NCBI GenBank assembly: GCA_030549775.1
Contig: CM060172.1
Span: 58,533,523 to 58,597,522 of the forward strand
Length of the DNA stretch: 64,000 bases
Origin: Tamarix chinensis
Lineage: Eukaryota > Streptophyta > Magnoliopsida > Caryophyllales > Tamaricaceae
Direction of reading: 5' to 3'
The first letter of the stretch is position 1, and every line of letters starts with the position of its first letter. This document shows, one piece after another, positions 1 to 12,711 of the stretch. Made by a program: the position numbers and the translations under genes. The notes beneath the pieces were generated by a model. The model did no database searches, had not been told where the DNA came from, and saw only the letters and a program-made list of their open reading frames with translations.

Positions 1-1526
1 GGCACATACCTGCCACAATAATTGAACATTTAGAGTCTTTATATGTTATTCCCATGAACCATTGATCTCACTCATCTTTTCTAGCATCACATTTATTTTG
101 ATCATCCCTGAAATTGGAGAAAGCCATTTGATATGAATCAAGGTAGGCTTTATCTTTTTCTTTCCCATCCCAATACATGCCTAGGAGGTTGTAGACATAA
201 TCACTTATCTTCCTTCCATCTCTATAGGACCCTTTGAACACCAAATCATTCCATATTCGCCACAACACCCATGCAAAAGTGAACAAACATGTAATATCAT
301 ACACATCCCCATCATAAAAGAATTCAAAGAATTATTGGGTTTAGATAGATTGTTGGCTTCTTCTCAATAGTACAAGGCACCATCTCTATGCTTCCTTAAC
401 TGCTTAAGACTCCCAAAGTGTATGAATCGACATTTCCCACTTACGATAAAACACGCATCTCGAGTCTTCAATTCTACCTTTGTCATATATACTAGTGCAA
501 GTAGGTAAAATATTGTTGCAGAATCCTAATACAAAATAGCAAACCCTGAGAAATTTTCATATAGTCCATATATACCTCTAAAATTGTTTGTTTTGACCTC
601 CCAAGGAATATCCAATCTTCCAACAGTGCATTAAATGTATCAATATATATGCACTTATGATCATACACACCCCATAAGAGGTGTAATATTATGTCCAATT
701 ATCTTTATACTCATCTTGCATGATAGCTATTTGTTAGGTTTAATCTACATCCACTGGTAGGAACAATTGATTGAGGAGATTCAAGTTCCACCTAGTGTCA
801 CCCTCCTGAAGCATGTCAACAACCTTTAGTGTCTCTTGTTGCTTCACTCGCATAGATAACAGACAAAATCTTTTTGGATTGGGAAACAATTTATCATCCT
901 AGATGTTAACTAACCTCCAATTGCCTATGAACAATACGTTACTATAGTAACAATACATTTTGTCTCCCAAATACTGCATCACATGTAGCTTGGGAAGTAA
1001 CCAAGGGGTGCAATTAAAAATTGACACTAGGGAAAACAATGTGCCTTCCAAAAGTAGGCAATTAAAAATTCTTTATTCATCATGACTCTCCAGGCTTGTT
1101 TATTAAGTTTTTGAAACCCATATCTCCTTCATCCTCATGTTGGGAAACTTTTTCCTAACTCATCCAATGAATCTTCTTGTCTTTTTCCTTGAACTTATCC
1201 ATCAAAATTGTGCTAAAATACTATGAAACCCCATGAAAAGATTGATAACCTATTTAAACACATCTATGGTATATGTTGCCAAGGCTTAGCCAACCGCCTT
1301 AATCAACATCTCTTTACCTACCTTTGAGATAAAAATACCTTTCCATCCTTGCACTTTAATCCAAATTCTATATTTCAAGTGAGTGAACATGGTTCCCCCT
1401 TGTGGGTAAGCCGAGGTACTTTCCATACTCATCAAATTCTCGAACCCCCAACTCATGCTTCAATAACAAATGTCTATTGTCTCCAACATGCAGGTTAAAG
1501 AAAATCTCATATTTCTAAAGGTTTGT
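1..1526 (-). mobile_element. LINE (L1-type) 3' fragment, degenerate
   Basis: Reverse-strand reading frames here resemble the C-terminal part of plant L1-type LINE ORF2, downstream of the reverse transcriptase. The frame at 68-304 contains WRIWNDLVFKG, which matches the typical zf-RVT tail pattern of such elements. The frames are broken by many stops. The same LINE resumes at 5664-5789 and at 10148-12480, so this is the 3' third of one element split by later insertions. The true 3' end lies beyond the window start. LINE identity is inferred from the motif and from the order of the other pieces. Confidence 0.6.
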
Positions 1527-2480
1527 TGTAATACTCCAAAACCTTAAATTAGAAATTTATAATAAAATAAGGGTTAATATGTGAGATCAATTAAATATAA
1601 CATTTTTAATAAAATAATGTTAATTTAATGGGATTAATTAAGACAAAAAAAAGAGGGAAACAATATATGATTAAATTAGGAGAGATTAGGGTAATTTGTT
1701 AACTAAAATGGAATTTAGGAAGATTTAACCAAAATTTCTAAATTAATATAAAAATAAATTTAATTATGTATTCTTACCAATTTTATTATTTTTTTAAAAA
1801 TTCAAAAATACAAAAAAAAAACCCAAATACCCCAACCACCTGATTTTCCTTTTCCTTTTTTTTTCTTTTTTCCCTCTTTTCTTCATTTTCCATTTTTCTT
1901 TCTTCCTTTTCTTCTTTTTCTTTTATTTCTTCTCTCCTCCCCCCAGTTGGGCCTCACTCACGTGGCCCATCCCTTCCTCCCTTTCTCTCTTCCTTTTCTC
2001 CTCCATGTAGCCCAGCCACTTCCTCCTCCTTTTCTTTTCTTCCTTCTTTTCCCCCCGGTTGGGCTAGCCCAACCGTCCCTCTTCTTTCTTCTTTCTTCTT
2101 GCTTCTTTCTTCCTTTCTTTTCTTCCTCGCGTGTGTGGGTTGGCCCACTCTTTCCATTCTCCTCTCCCGATCGGCCTGTCCCCTTCTTCTTCCTCCTCCT
2201 CTTCTCCTTCCATCGAGTTGTAGGTCGCACCTCCCCTGCCATCGGTCATCCTCCCCTACACCTACACAGTCTCGACCTGCTCTTCCTTTCACTCCTCCAT
2301 CCCTTTCCTTTCCATTTTGAGCCTAACCTGCCCCTATGTTATCCCTCCTGCGTGCCCCTTCCCCTTCTCTTTCTTGCCCCTGCACCTTGCGACCTTGCAA
2401 CTCGCAAACTTGTATTGGCCTACCACCGTCGGTCGGTGAGCCTTTGCCCCTCCTACTCCCTTATCCTCTTCTCCTCCCTA

Positions 2481-2502
2481 TGCATATAAATACCCCAACA
2501 TC
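2481..2502 (+). promoter_or_regulatory. LTR TATA box, copy 1
   Basis: The sequence ATATAAATACCCCAACATC lies about 950 bp after the LTR start and just after a CT-rich block. Equivalent TATA-plus-CCCC or CCATCC sequences occur at the corresponding place in the copies at 57431-57449 and 60541-60558 (reverse strand) and 61848-61864. This marks the likely U3/R transition and gives the LTR a plus-strand direction. Confidence 0.5.
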
Positions 2503-3097
2503 GCCCCTATTCCTCTCCTTTTGCTCTACCTAGAAATCTCCCAAGTCTCCCCAACACCACACCTTTAGACACCACCCCAGCTACCATCGTGCATCACCGC
2601 AGTCCAAACCACCACCCAACCTTGCATCACCCTCCACCAAACCAAACCATTCCCTGCCCCTAACTCCCCCTACACCGCTTGCCCTACCTATGTAAAGTGG
2701 GAAGCTTGAGCTACCCTTTACACCCCATTGCTACCCTATGCCGCCTCCTTTACCACAACCACCACCCCCACTGCCTCCCTCTCAACCCAACAGACCTTGC
2801 CCTACCTCCCCATACCCTTCCTTTCCCTTTTCTCCCTCTCCTACCTCCTCCTTCCTTCTCCACCACCTTCGACCACCACAGCTGCCACCACCTATGCTGC
2901 CACCCTGCCACGCCACCACTACCACTACAACCTTCCTAGTCAAGGGAACCTACCACCTCACAACCACCACCTCCCTTTCTCTCTTCCAACCCCAAATCCT
3001 AACTTTTCCAAACAACCACCACTTTCACCGATGTCGCCGCCTCCCTAACTACCACCTCCACTTCTGGTTGTACCTTAACCCTTACTATCACTTAAGT

Positions 3098-3370
3098 ATA
3101 GATTATTTTTATATAATTATTATTTTAGCCTTATTATCATCATTATTATTATCAATATTATTACTACTACTACTACTATTATCATTACTATTCTACCATT
3201 ATTATTATTATTATTATCATCATCATCATCATCATCATCATTAGTATTATTAATCGTACTATGGTTAATACTACCACTAATATTATTATTGGCCACTTTA
3301 ATAATACCAACCTTATTAATACTATTAGGACTATTATTATTAGTATCATTACAAATGTTAGTTTCTTACT
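3098..3370 (+). repeat. ATT/ATC microsatellite inside LTR copy 1
   Basis: Imperfect runs of ATT, with a block of repeated ATC near 3218-3241. The homologous segments of the 51-61 kb copies carry AAT on the opposite strand, so the tract belongs to the LTR family and is not random host satellite. Translated frames across it are low-complexity artefacts. Confidence 0.85.
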
Positions 3371-4672
3371 AAAAATCAATTAGGGGATAATGAAAGGAAT
3401 AAGAGGGAAGTTAACACTAGTGTTCCACTCTTATAGGTGAACCAAATCCATCCCTTAAGGAGGCGTAGGAGTCATACTCTAAGCCCGGTATCATTCTAGG
3501 TAAGGATGTAGTTAAGGCCCAATAATTGTATTATGTGTTTATGTGTGTTGGTTATATGTATATATCTTATATGGTTATGGATTATGCACTTGTAGCGCAG
3601 CTTGCTAAGAATAGAGCTAAGGTAAGTTGTATATGTTTTATGGCATGTGTAATATGAACATGTGACTTGTACTTATATTATGCTTATGTATTGTTGTATT
3701 ATATGACATGCATACTTGGAGTCCCTAAGTAGTAAGATGAGGTTGTGGGAAGATGAAAGAAGTAAATAGAGTGGAGCGGTAAGAGGGAAGTGAGAAAGAC
3801 CTAAGTATCTCATGAATTATGGGTGGACAAATAAAAGGATAATATGAATAAAATAAGAGGATGGAAATAAGTCTTACATGGGGTGGTTAATCCTTGAATG
3901 GGGATCACTTTTACATGGAAAAAATTTGACTTAAGGGTTAAGGAATGTGAGGGAAGAGTAGTTGGGGTGATTGGAGTCCATATGTGAAAAATAGTACGTA
4001 GGTTGGTATAAGGGTGCATGGGGGACTTGGCTAGGGTTTGTGAGAAAAACCATAAGTGGGGGAAGTGTGTGGAAGGGAGAGTTAATGGAAGTGTTTGGAG
4101 TGTGGGATGAAAGAGGAAGGGTGTCACATGGAGGGGGAAAGTGGGTCAAGTGAAAAGGGAAATGGTAAGTGAGGGTGATGAAGGGATGACATAAAACAAA
4201 GGGAGAAGTACTAGGGTTGGGGGACTAACTAGGGTTTTTATGGTCACGTGTGAAGGATGGAAAGTAAAGTTGTGATTTTGGGTGTGGTTTGAGTGGAGTG
4301 GTGGCATTGGAAGCAAAGGGGAGCATGGGTTGTGTAGGATAGAGAGAGGTTAGGCCACATAGGCCAAATTAAGGTTTTCTAAGGAAAAACCCTAAAGGGT
4401 GATGGTAAGTTAAACCGGATATATGGGAAAGTGGGCCTCAACCCATATACATAGGAATTTGGGCCTTCATGGTGAGTAAGAAAAGGGGGAGAAAGATGTC
4501 TGGGAAATTCCAAGATGCATTGAAGTCTCATAATGTGAAACGAGGCTTTTCAGGATAGCAGATATAAAAGACGGTGAATCGAAATTCCAATAGGCATGTA
4601 TGTCTAGTCTAAAAGTACCTATTGAATAAGACAATAACCATTTAAAGTAAAAGATTATTGAGCCAGACCCAG

Positions 4673-5021
4673 ACCAATCCACCAGCATAATAGTGGCCAG
4701 GTGCAGGGTGCCCTAGAGACCGATCCACCAGCGAATAATAGTGGCCAAGTACGTGTTACCCTAGATATTTTTGATCCACTGGCTATAATATTAGGGGATC
4801 TCGAGCTTAATAGACCAAACATTAATTGATAATAAACCATAAAAAAGATACTAATTATTTACAGTGGAATACCATAGGAGTCAGGGTCAGATAGATCCAC
4901 CTGTATAATAGTGGCAAGGAGCACCTTGTCCTAGAGACTGATCCACCAGAAACTAATAGTGGCCAAGATTATTCTACCCTGGATGTTTTTGATCCACCGG
5001 CTATAATAATGGGGTTCCCGT
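4673..5021 (+). repeat. LTR 2x3 motif module, copy 1
   Basis: Six copies of a motif close to GATCCACCGGCTATAATAGTGG, arranged as two groups of three (about 4673-4800 and 4893-5021). Units are about 50-60 bp, and the linkers carry CCCTAGAGACC. The reverse complement occurs in the same 3+3 arrangement at 6491-6824, 51970-52319 and 54276-54620. Function is unknown. Confidence 0.75.
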
Positions 5022-5663
5022 ACTTGCATGAACTTAAATTTAGAATGGTGTGAAATGGGAATAATGGCCAGAGATCTGATGAATATATTTAACTAGACTG
5101 ACTCACTGTTGTTATTCTCTATCTTTTATATTTGGCCTTAGCTACATGGTTACCTTACTCAGTACGTAGCGGACTGATCACCCATTTTATAGGTGTTGCT
5201 CATTCCCACTAGCAGTGGCCTCTTCTAAGTTGGTGCAGGTAGGAGGTGCTACATTTGATGACTATAACACATTCAATATGTTGGGCAGGGCTGAGTGATG
5301 GCCTATTAGACCTGCATGGGGCCAATGAGCGAGTGTTGTTCGGACTCATCTTTTCCTATTTTTACCATATTTTGCTGATTGTACTATTTTTTCCCTCAGG
5401 GGATTTGACACTATTAGTTTTTTATTTCTATAATAACTCTTATATCGCGTACTCTACTTTTTTTTTCAATTATGAATTATTAGAATCCTTGTGGTTTTAT
5501 GCCCTAATCAAATTTATGTCATGTAAATTTTCTAGCCTTGTGGTTGGTATGAGACTGGCCAGGGTTCAGACTTGTGCCGATCACGGTGGTAGCACCCACT
5601 TATCTTAGTGTACAATTTTGGTGTAAACAAAATTTTTTGACTATGAAATTTGGGGGTGTTACA

Positions 5664-5789
5664 TTTATAGTCTACCCTAAAGCGGCCTCATAATGTGTTG
5701 AAGATTCTCTTCCATTTGAGAGATTCTTGCATAGTGGCTCTAGGAAAAAACATACATCATCTGCAAAGAAGAGATTTGAATACCATAAG
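5664..5789 (-). mobile_element. LINE fragment with FADD catalytic box
   Basis: This 126-bp island of LINE sequence is stranded between two long LTRs. On the reverse strand it reads LFFADDVCFF, the F/YADD polymerase box of L1-type reverse transcriptases, near 5742-5771. It is followed by residues like ATMQESLKWKRIF, which fit the region after the box. It bridges the LINE parts at 1-1526 and 10148-12480. Confidence 0.7.
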
Positions 5790-8700
5790 TGTAACACCCT
5801 CAAAATTCAATATTGAAAATTTTTATTTTTAAAAGTTTTACACAGAAGGAAGTACAGTAAATTTTGGAGTGTTACAACCACACTTAGTGCCAGACCCTTT
5901 TCCTTCCGCCGATCCGCTACTAAGTGTTAATGCTAAAAAATATACTTTAATTAAATTCTAAGAACACATTTATAAATCAAAGTAGTGCAATCGTTAGGAA
6001 GGTTTACTCTCCTTCCGAGGAAAACCCACTAATCATGGTTATAAAGAAACTATTAATAGAAAAGAAATACAAATCATTTCATGAAAGACACAGAAGTACT
6101 TCCTAATTTGAAACATGGGTTAACACCCTTAGATAATCCTACGCTTTCAATCCCGAAGGGAGCATGTGGTCTAACCTACAAAGGACACTGCCCATTGAAT
6201 AGCAATGGCCTACAAAAGGAATCCCTTCAGTACTATGGTACTGAGTAACCCTTTATACAAGACTAACATGTAAGGCTCACATACAACACATCAGATGCAA
6301 TACATCAAACATGTAATCATGGTAGTGTACATATATCATCTAATATACCATAATCATTCAAATAGCTACACGAATCCGTAAGAAATATTAGTCCATTCAT
6401 CATTATTGTATTCAAGTCATTAGTGTCTTAATTAGCCATTAGTTCCGTCTTTACACATCTCTCGAATTATATCCACGTGAGTACGGAAACTCCACTATTA
6501 TAGCCGGTGGATTAGAATACAACTCTATGGCAGAATGCACCTAGCCACTATTATTTGCCGTTGGATCAGTCTCTAGGGCAAAATGCTCCTAGCCACTATT
6601 CTCTCGTCGGTGGATTGGTTTGGCCCCGATTCATATGGTGTTCCACTATAAGTGATTAGTGTCTTCCCCATAAGATTTTATCAATTAAGCTTGGGATCCC
6701 CCACTATTCTAGTAGGTGGATCGGAATACATCCCCAGGACATAACACACCTAGCCACTATTATTCGCCAGTGGACTGGTCTCTAGGACAAAAATGTTCTT
6801 GGCCACTATTCTCACCGATGGATCGGTATGGACTCGGCTCAATAGTCTTCTACTTTAAATTGTTAGTATTTTATTCGTGTCTTAGTGAATAAGTAATCCC
6901 TTCAACTAGGCATGCATGCCGTCAATGGACTTTCCGACTCTTTGTCACTCTTCCACCCTAAACTCCCTAAATAACCCTATCCCATAACTTGGGACCTCTT
7001 CACTCCCCAAGACTCCAAGACCCCTTTTTTCTCCTTCCACCCTACTCATCATAAATCCAAAAGCCCCCATATATGTGGGTCAAGGCCCACTTTTCTATTT
7101 CTCCACCTAGGCTCACCATCGCCTACTATGGTTTCCCCTTGAAACCCTAATCTGGCCTATGTAGCCCTAGCCTCTCCTTTTCCTATACAACCTATACTCC
7201 CCCTTAATTCCAATGCCATCACTCCACTCAAGCCACTCCAAACATCACAACCCTACTCACCACTTCCTTATGTGATAAAGGACCCTATTTGGTTACCCCA
7301 AAACTCTAATATACCTCTTTTCCTTTTCACCTTCCCTTCACACACAAACTTCACCCTCCTTTTCACTTGACTCTCACCCTCCATATGACACACCCCTAAT
7401 CCCAACCCAAAATCCAACCAACCTCTTTAAACTCTCTCATAACACCCCTATACTTAGAGTTTCCCCCCCCCCCAGAAATCCTAGTTAAACTCTCATGCAT
7501 ACTTCCACCAACCCACGTATTATCTCTTCCTCAAATACTCCAATCATCCAAAATACTCTTTCATCACCATATTTAACCCTCAATCTAACATTTTCTACAT
7601 AATCTTTTTCCCTATGCAAAGACTAAACACCCCATGCAAGACTCACTCTTCACATGCAAAATTTTACCCTAACTCTTCATTATATTACTTTCTTCCTTTA
7701 TTTTCTCACCCAAATTTCATAATGCTCTTAAGCCTTTCCCCACTTCTCCTTACTCACATCACTCTCTTTATTTCTTCTAGTTTTCCCACAACCACTCAAA
7801 CCCACCTAAGGTCACTAAGCATGCATGTCATACCATAACAACCATACATAAGAGCATGTCATACTTAACAAGTCATATCACCTATATTACATATAATACA
7901 AATCATATACAACATACCTTAGCTCCTTGCAAGCCAAGCTACACTACACACATATTTAGTTCACATTCACATATAAGTACACATCACATACAATTACACC
8001 CACACGCACATAATCCATAACAAAACCCAAAGCCTTAACTATATCTTTACTTCCACACATAGCCACCCTTTAACACTTAGCATTTATAATAACCCTTGCA
8101 CCTCCAACATTACCAAAATAACCTATTTCATATATTACCACCATTTATACCCAAACATGAAATACTAGTCCCACCAAACCTTATCTCCACATATAATCAC
8201 CCTTTAACACTTAACATGTATATTTATTAGTGCTTTCGCCCTTACACCTCTAAAATTACCAAAACACCCCTATTCCATATGATATCACCATTTATACCTA
8301 AGTATGAAATATTAACACCACCAAACCTTATCTCCACACACAATCACCCTTTTACGCTTAGCATGTGGATTTATTAGTACATTCACCCTTACACCTCCAA
8401 AATTACCAAAATACTCCTATTCCATACTTTTTACTATTTATACCCAAACATGTATTGCTAACACCTCAACACCCCTATTTCCATACATGGCACCCCTTTA
8501 CCATTTATCATGCACACTTATTAAGTTGACTTCCATTACACATGCCAAATTACTAAAATGCCCTTAGGCCATAAAATACTAATACTCATACCCAACCAAA
8601 TGCTACCAACCCCACAAAACCCCTAGTATTAGTTTTAGCACCAATCGTCACCTATCATGTGTGTTTATTTGCACGTACTCCATTCTACATGCGAAATTAC

Positions 8701-10147
8701 TAAAATGCATCTAGAACCCAGAATATTAATAGTAGTGCCCCACATACACTATCAAAGCCACGAAACCCTTATTATTATTCCTAGCACCACTTATTCCTTA
8801 ACCATCACATTCATTATTATTATCGTCGTCACACCATAAAGTTTACTAAAATACCTCTATAACCTAAAATATTAATATTTCTACTATCACATGTATTTAT
8901 AACCCACTAAACCCCTATCTCCACTCTTAACAACATTCCTAACACATTAGGCACCCCACTTAGGTTTAAACACCTGGAGGTGTCCAAATGATCAAATTGC
9001 CTCTAGGGCTCCTATTAGTTCTATTTCACTAAAAGTGTTCGTACTCCCTTAGCCTGGCATATATATGCACCTAACACTCATCATTAACATCAACCCTATT
9101 TTTTTAGTCACCCATTTTTCACATATCACATCATATGTAAGACAACATAATAATCATGGAATTGGAAAGTAACACTATATTTTTCCAAAAATCACGTACC
9201 AAAAAGTCTAATGTACTAGTATACGATAACCCACATATTTTAGTGAGTATAATGGTTACTTTATTCTCAACAAAACCAACCTTAACCAGTATCCCGATTT
9301 AAGATGCTTAAGCCCTGATTAATGAAATTATGTACCCAAGATAATGTCACAAGTGCAATATTAATATTAGGAAAATAAAGGATTGATTTTACTAAAAATT
9401 ATTAATAAAATATATATACAACATTGTTAACTATTTAATACCTTAATAGGGTTGAGTATACTTATAACTTAAGTAGCCTAACTCACGTTGCCATGCATCG
9501 CGAGTCATGCAACCGAGAAAAAGAAGAGGGAAAATGGGAGGGGGGCTCAGGTGGGTTGAGGGGGAAAGTGTTGGGGTGGTGGTTGGCTATAGGGGTGAGA
9601 TAGAGTCTAAGTGTGGTTGTAGGTTGGAGTGTGGCGGCTTAGGGCGACGGAGAAGGTGGGCGTGGGCTAGCCCGACTGGAGAGGGGAGAAAGGAGAAGGG
9701 GAGGGGGCGGGGGCGGGTCAGCCCAAGGAAGAAAGGAGGGAGGAAAAGAAGGAAGGGAAAAAAGAAGAAAAGGGGAAAAGAAAAGGAAAAAAAGGAAAGG
9801 AAAAGGGAAAGGAGAAAAAGAAAAGATAAAATATTTTTAGAATTAAGATTAAGAATTCCGATGAAATTAGTTTTTGAATATATATATATATATATTAAAT
9901 TAATTTATTTCAAATTTAGGTATTTGTTTAAGATAATACTTTTGGTAAAATTTATAGATTTGGATTTTATTTAGATAAAAAGTGTAAGGTAAAATAATAA
10001 AAATAATCATATTTAATTTATTAAATAATTACATCTATTTTGTAACTCAAGAGTACCAAAATAATTACATTAAAATTTTAATATTAAATTATATCAATTA
10101 AGGGTTAAATATTTAAACTTTAATTTTTAAAAATTTGGAGTATTACA
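5790..10147 (-). mobile_element. Long solo LTR or non-coding LTR element, copy 2
   Basis: A 4.36-kb unit begins TGTAACACCCTC and ends TTTGGAGTATTACA. It is flanked by perfect 5-bp duplications ATAAG (5785-5789 and 10148-10152). Its layout is the reverse of copy 1: the CCACTATTAT...GGTGGA module (6491-6824) is near the left end and the GA-rich block (about 9507-9830) near the right end, so it is inserted in the opposite direction. The open frame at 9507-9974 is a low-complexity product of the GA-rich block. An (AT)n run lies near 9881-9896. No gag-pol sequence is present. Confidence 0.8.
6491..6824 (-). repeat. LTR 2x3 motif module, copy 2
   Basis: Six CCACTATTAT-like motifs ending GGTGGAT start near 6492, 6545, 6594, 6699, 6753 and 6801. 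They form two triplets separated by a segment with GTTCCACTATAAGTGATTAGTGT. It is the reverse-strand counterpart of 4673-5021. Confidence 0.75.
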
Positions 10148-12480
10148 ATAAGAGTCCCCATTATTTATTACGTGCTTGATTATATCTAAAAGGGATTCTA
10201 TTTAGAGAATGAATAGATAAGGTGACATGGATCTCCTTAGCATAACTTTCTTAGTAGATAAAAGGTGTGCCCAAGTTTCCCATTGAGCAAGACTGAGAAG
10301 GAAATCGAATTCACACATAGCATAATGAGTTGTACCCAGCATTCTACAAAGCCTAGGTGCCTCATCACATTTTCCAGAAAATCCCACTCAACTCAGTAGT
10401 AAGCCTTGCTCATGTCAAGTTTAAGTGTCATATTACCTTTTCTACCTGTTTTTTTTAGTGCTTCATACTATGAAAAATATCAAAGGCAACCAAGACGTTA
10501 TCCGCTATCATTTGTTTGGGGATAAAAGCAATTTGATTATTTGAACCTATATCCAGCATAATTTTCTTCATCTTATTAGCTAACACCTTTGATATCAATT
10601 TATGCGCAGCATTACATAAGCTAATAGGCCTCAAGTTAGACAAGGACTTTGATTCCTCTACTTTCGGGATTAGAATGATATAATTAGTATTTGTGCCACT
10701 AGGCATCTCATTATTTTAACGACTTGTCACACCAACTCAATAACATCTACTCCTACAATGTGTCAGAATTTTTTGATAAAAGAGAGCACATATACCATTC
10801 TACTTTAGTGATTTAGTTGGATGCATATGGTTTAGTGCATAGGTAACCTTTTCTCCTATAAAAGGCTACACTAAAGATTGGATCATTTATTTCACTACTC
10901 ATCTTTGTATCCCAACAAAGCAACCTCAATATACCATGTCCCTGTAGCTCTAAAAGCCTTTATAATTACCGCCTGACCACAACCTCTAGTTTGGCTTCTT
11001 CTGTAGCCCATCCCCCATCCTCTTTTATAAATTTCTTGATAGCGTTTCGTTTACATCTTCCATTTACCTTACAATTGAAGTAGCTATTATTTCCATCCCC
11101 TTCTTGCACCTCCATCTCCCTAGGTCTTTATCACCACATATCTTTTTCTTGTTTAAGTAAGTAGTTTAGCTCCATACCGCAAGTCTTTATTTCCAATAAC
11201 TTTTGTTCACTAAGCTTGGCACCATTAAGTTGGCTAACTCACTCTTAATCATCTTTTAGTTTTGATCAGACATGGCTAAAGACCTTTTCATCCTAGTTCA
11301 TCAGCATTTTGGCGCATGATGAGATCTTTTGCACGGCCTCATGCGCACCCAATTGCCCCCATCATGCCATCTCTTCTATACCAATTCTACACATCCATCA
11401 TGTGTCGGCCACATATCCTCAAATCTAAAGATCTTCTACTGCCTCCTCCTCTCTTTTAGTAGGTCATGAATTAATATTGATGCATGGTCAAGCCACGTAC
11501 GCTCTAGGTGGGTCATGAATCTAACCAGTTGTTATTTTCCAGAGCATGGCCAAGGTAGCATTGGATATTATCCTCATCCTTAATTCAATTATCATGAATA
11601 AAGTCATAACTTATATAAAAGTCATAGAGCCCTCAATCATTTAGCGCTAGTATGAGCTCTTCCATTTGCCTCTTATCCCTCCATCCATCCCTTTTTTCTC
11701 AAAGTGGTAGAGAATTTCATTAAAATCTCCCTAGATGAGCCATGACAAGCTAGATTGAGGGGTCAACAACCTGAGCAACTACTAGGATAAATGTCATTTG
11801 TGGGCTTATGGCCACCCATAAAATCCAGTGAACTATCACATCCCCCTCCCAATAACATCCTTGACCTGAACATCAATGTGGTGTATGAACATGGATGTTA
11901 GTCGTATCCCATATCAAACCCAAACCCCTCCTTTCCCAACACAGCCAACTGTTACACCATTTTAACCAACAAAACGAGAAAGAACTTTTTTTTTATTAAA
12001 TTTAGCACGAGAGAAACGTATTTCCATAACAATAGAATATGGTTATTGAAGTTCCATGAGCCATTTCCCACGACCAATCATCCTTGGTCAAACAAGCAAA
12101 CTCAAAGAAAAACAAGTTTGGCTCCCTTATCTACAATTCTAGGCTTTCCTTCCATGCCCTCGTGATGGTTGTTTTGAAAGCCCTTGCATTGAATGATTTG
12201 TCCATATAAAGTTTGCTAATGGGATATTTTTTAATCGCGGTCTTAGATTTACCACCCACAATATCACAATCGATCACTGGTTTCTCCGGATCATTATTAC
12301 TAATAGCAAGTTGTCGACAGCCTTTTGCTAAATTGTCCACCATGTAGAGAAACTATGTGAGATGAAGAGAATTAGAGCTCTTGTGTAGAAGGGAATGAAA
12401 TCCACAAGAGATGGTATGCATCACTCTCAAACTTGAGAGAGTTCCAACCTTTGAGATTATTGGGTTTAAAGCAATTAGTT
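10148..12480 (-). mobile_element. LINE 5' portion: ORF1-like region, endonuclease, reverse transcriptase
   Basis: Reading the reverse strand from the right, a DUF4283-like start of plant LINE ORF1 (12131-12343, with AFKTTITRAWKE) is followed by endonuclease-like sequence near 11640-11760, then reverse transcriptase at 10455-10706 (LRPISLCNAAHKLISKVLANK). Next comes a WDFLENVMRHLGF-like stretch near 10330-10420. Stops and frameshifts separate all pieces, so the element is dead. The frame continues in the 5664-5789 island after the LTR insertion at 5790-10147. The 5' boundary is uncertain; I see no clear end between 12344 and 12703. Confidence 0.75.
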
Positions 12481-12711
12481 GGAGATGAATTGGAAAGGTA
12501 TAATTTAATTTACTTTTTAATAAAATAATTTATTTATGCTGAAATCATAATAAATTTATATTTAACAATAATAAAATATTTAAAGATAGAGCATCATTAT
12601 TTATAGTCCTAGGCCAATTGACCTTGCAGGTTACTTTCAAAGTACAAAGGCCTATTTTCAACAACATAAAAATAGGAGCTCAAAAAATAAAATAAAAAGG
12701 TCAGGGGTGGG

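Larger units (their letters stand above)
1527..5663 (+). mobile_element. Long solo LTR or non-coding LTR element, copy 1
   Basis: A 4.1-kb unit begins TGTAATACTCC and ends GGGGGTGTTACA, imperfect inverted ends of the TG...CA LTR type. It is flanked by TTTGT (1522-1526) and TTTAT (5664-5668), a 5-bp target duplication with one mismatch. It lies inside a LINE. In order it holds an AT-rich start, a CT-rich block (about 1850-2480), a TATA box (2484-2492), a pyrimidine-rich leader, an ATT microsatellite, and a repeated TCCACC...AATAGTGG module. No retroelement proteins are encoded. The same architecture recurs at 5790-10147, 44493-48218, 51273-61386 and 53604-58309. TGTAACACCCC ends are common in Tekay/Del-type gypsy LTRs, so a solo LTR of that kind is most likely; a large non-autonomous element is the alternative. 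Confidence 0.75.

Noticed and set aside
1947..2489. 180-codon Pro/Phe/Leu-rich frame
   Set aside because: It covers the CT-rich block upstream of an LTR TATA box and has low-complexity composition with overlapping open frames on both strands.
3108..3379. Long hydrophobic open frames in ATT repeats (also 56410-56772, 58802-59074 and 59236-59472)
   Set aside because: They are translations of trinucleotide microsatellites, poly-Ile, poly-Leu or poly-Tyr, with no start context or homologues.
4673..5021. CRISPR-like spaced repeat array
   Set aside because: Repeats are imperfect, spacers are homologous, it lies inside a plant LTR, and there are no cas genes.
5246..5608. 120-codon frame near the end of LTR copy 1
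   Set aside because: Not preserved in the other LTR copies and resembles no protein family.
9507..9974. 155-codon Arg/Lys/Gly-rich frame
   Set aside because: Product of a GA-rich block in LTR copy 2; the composition alone explains it.
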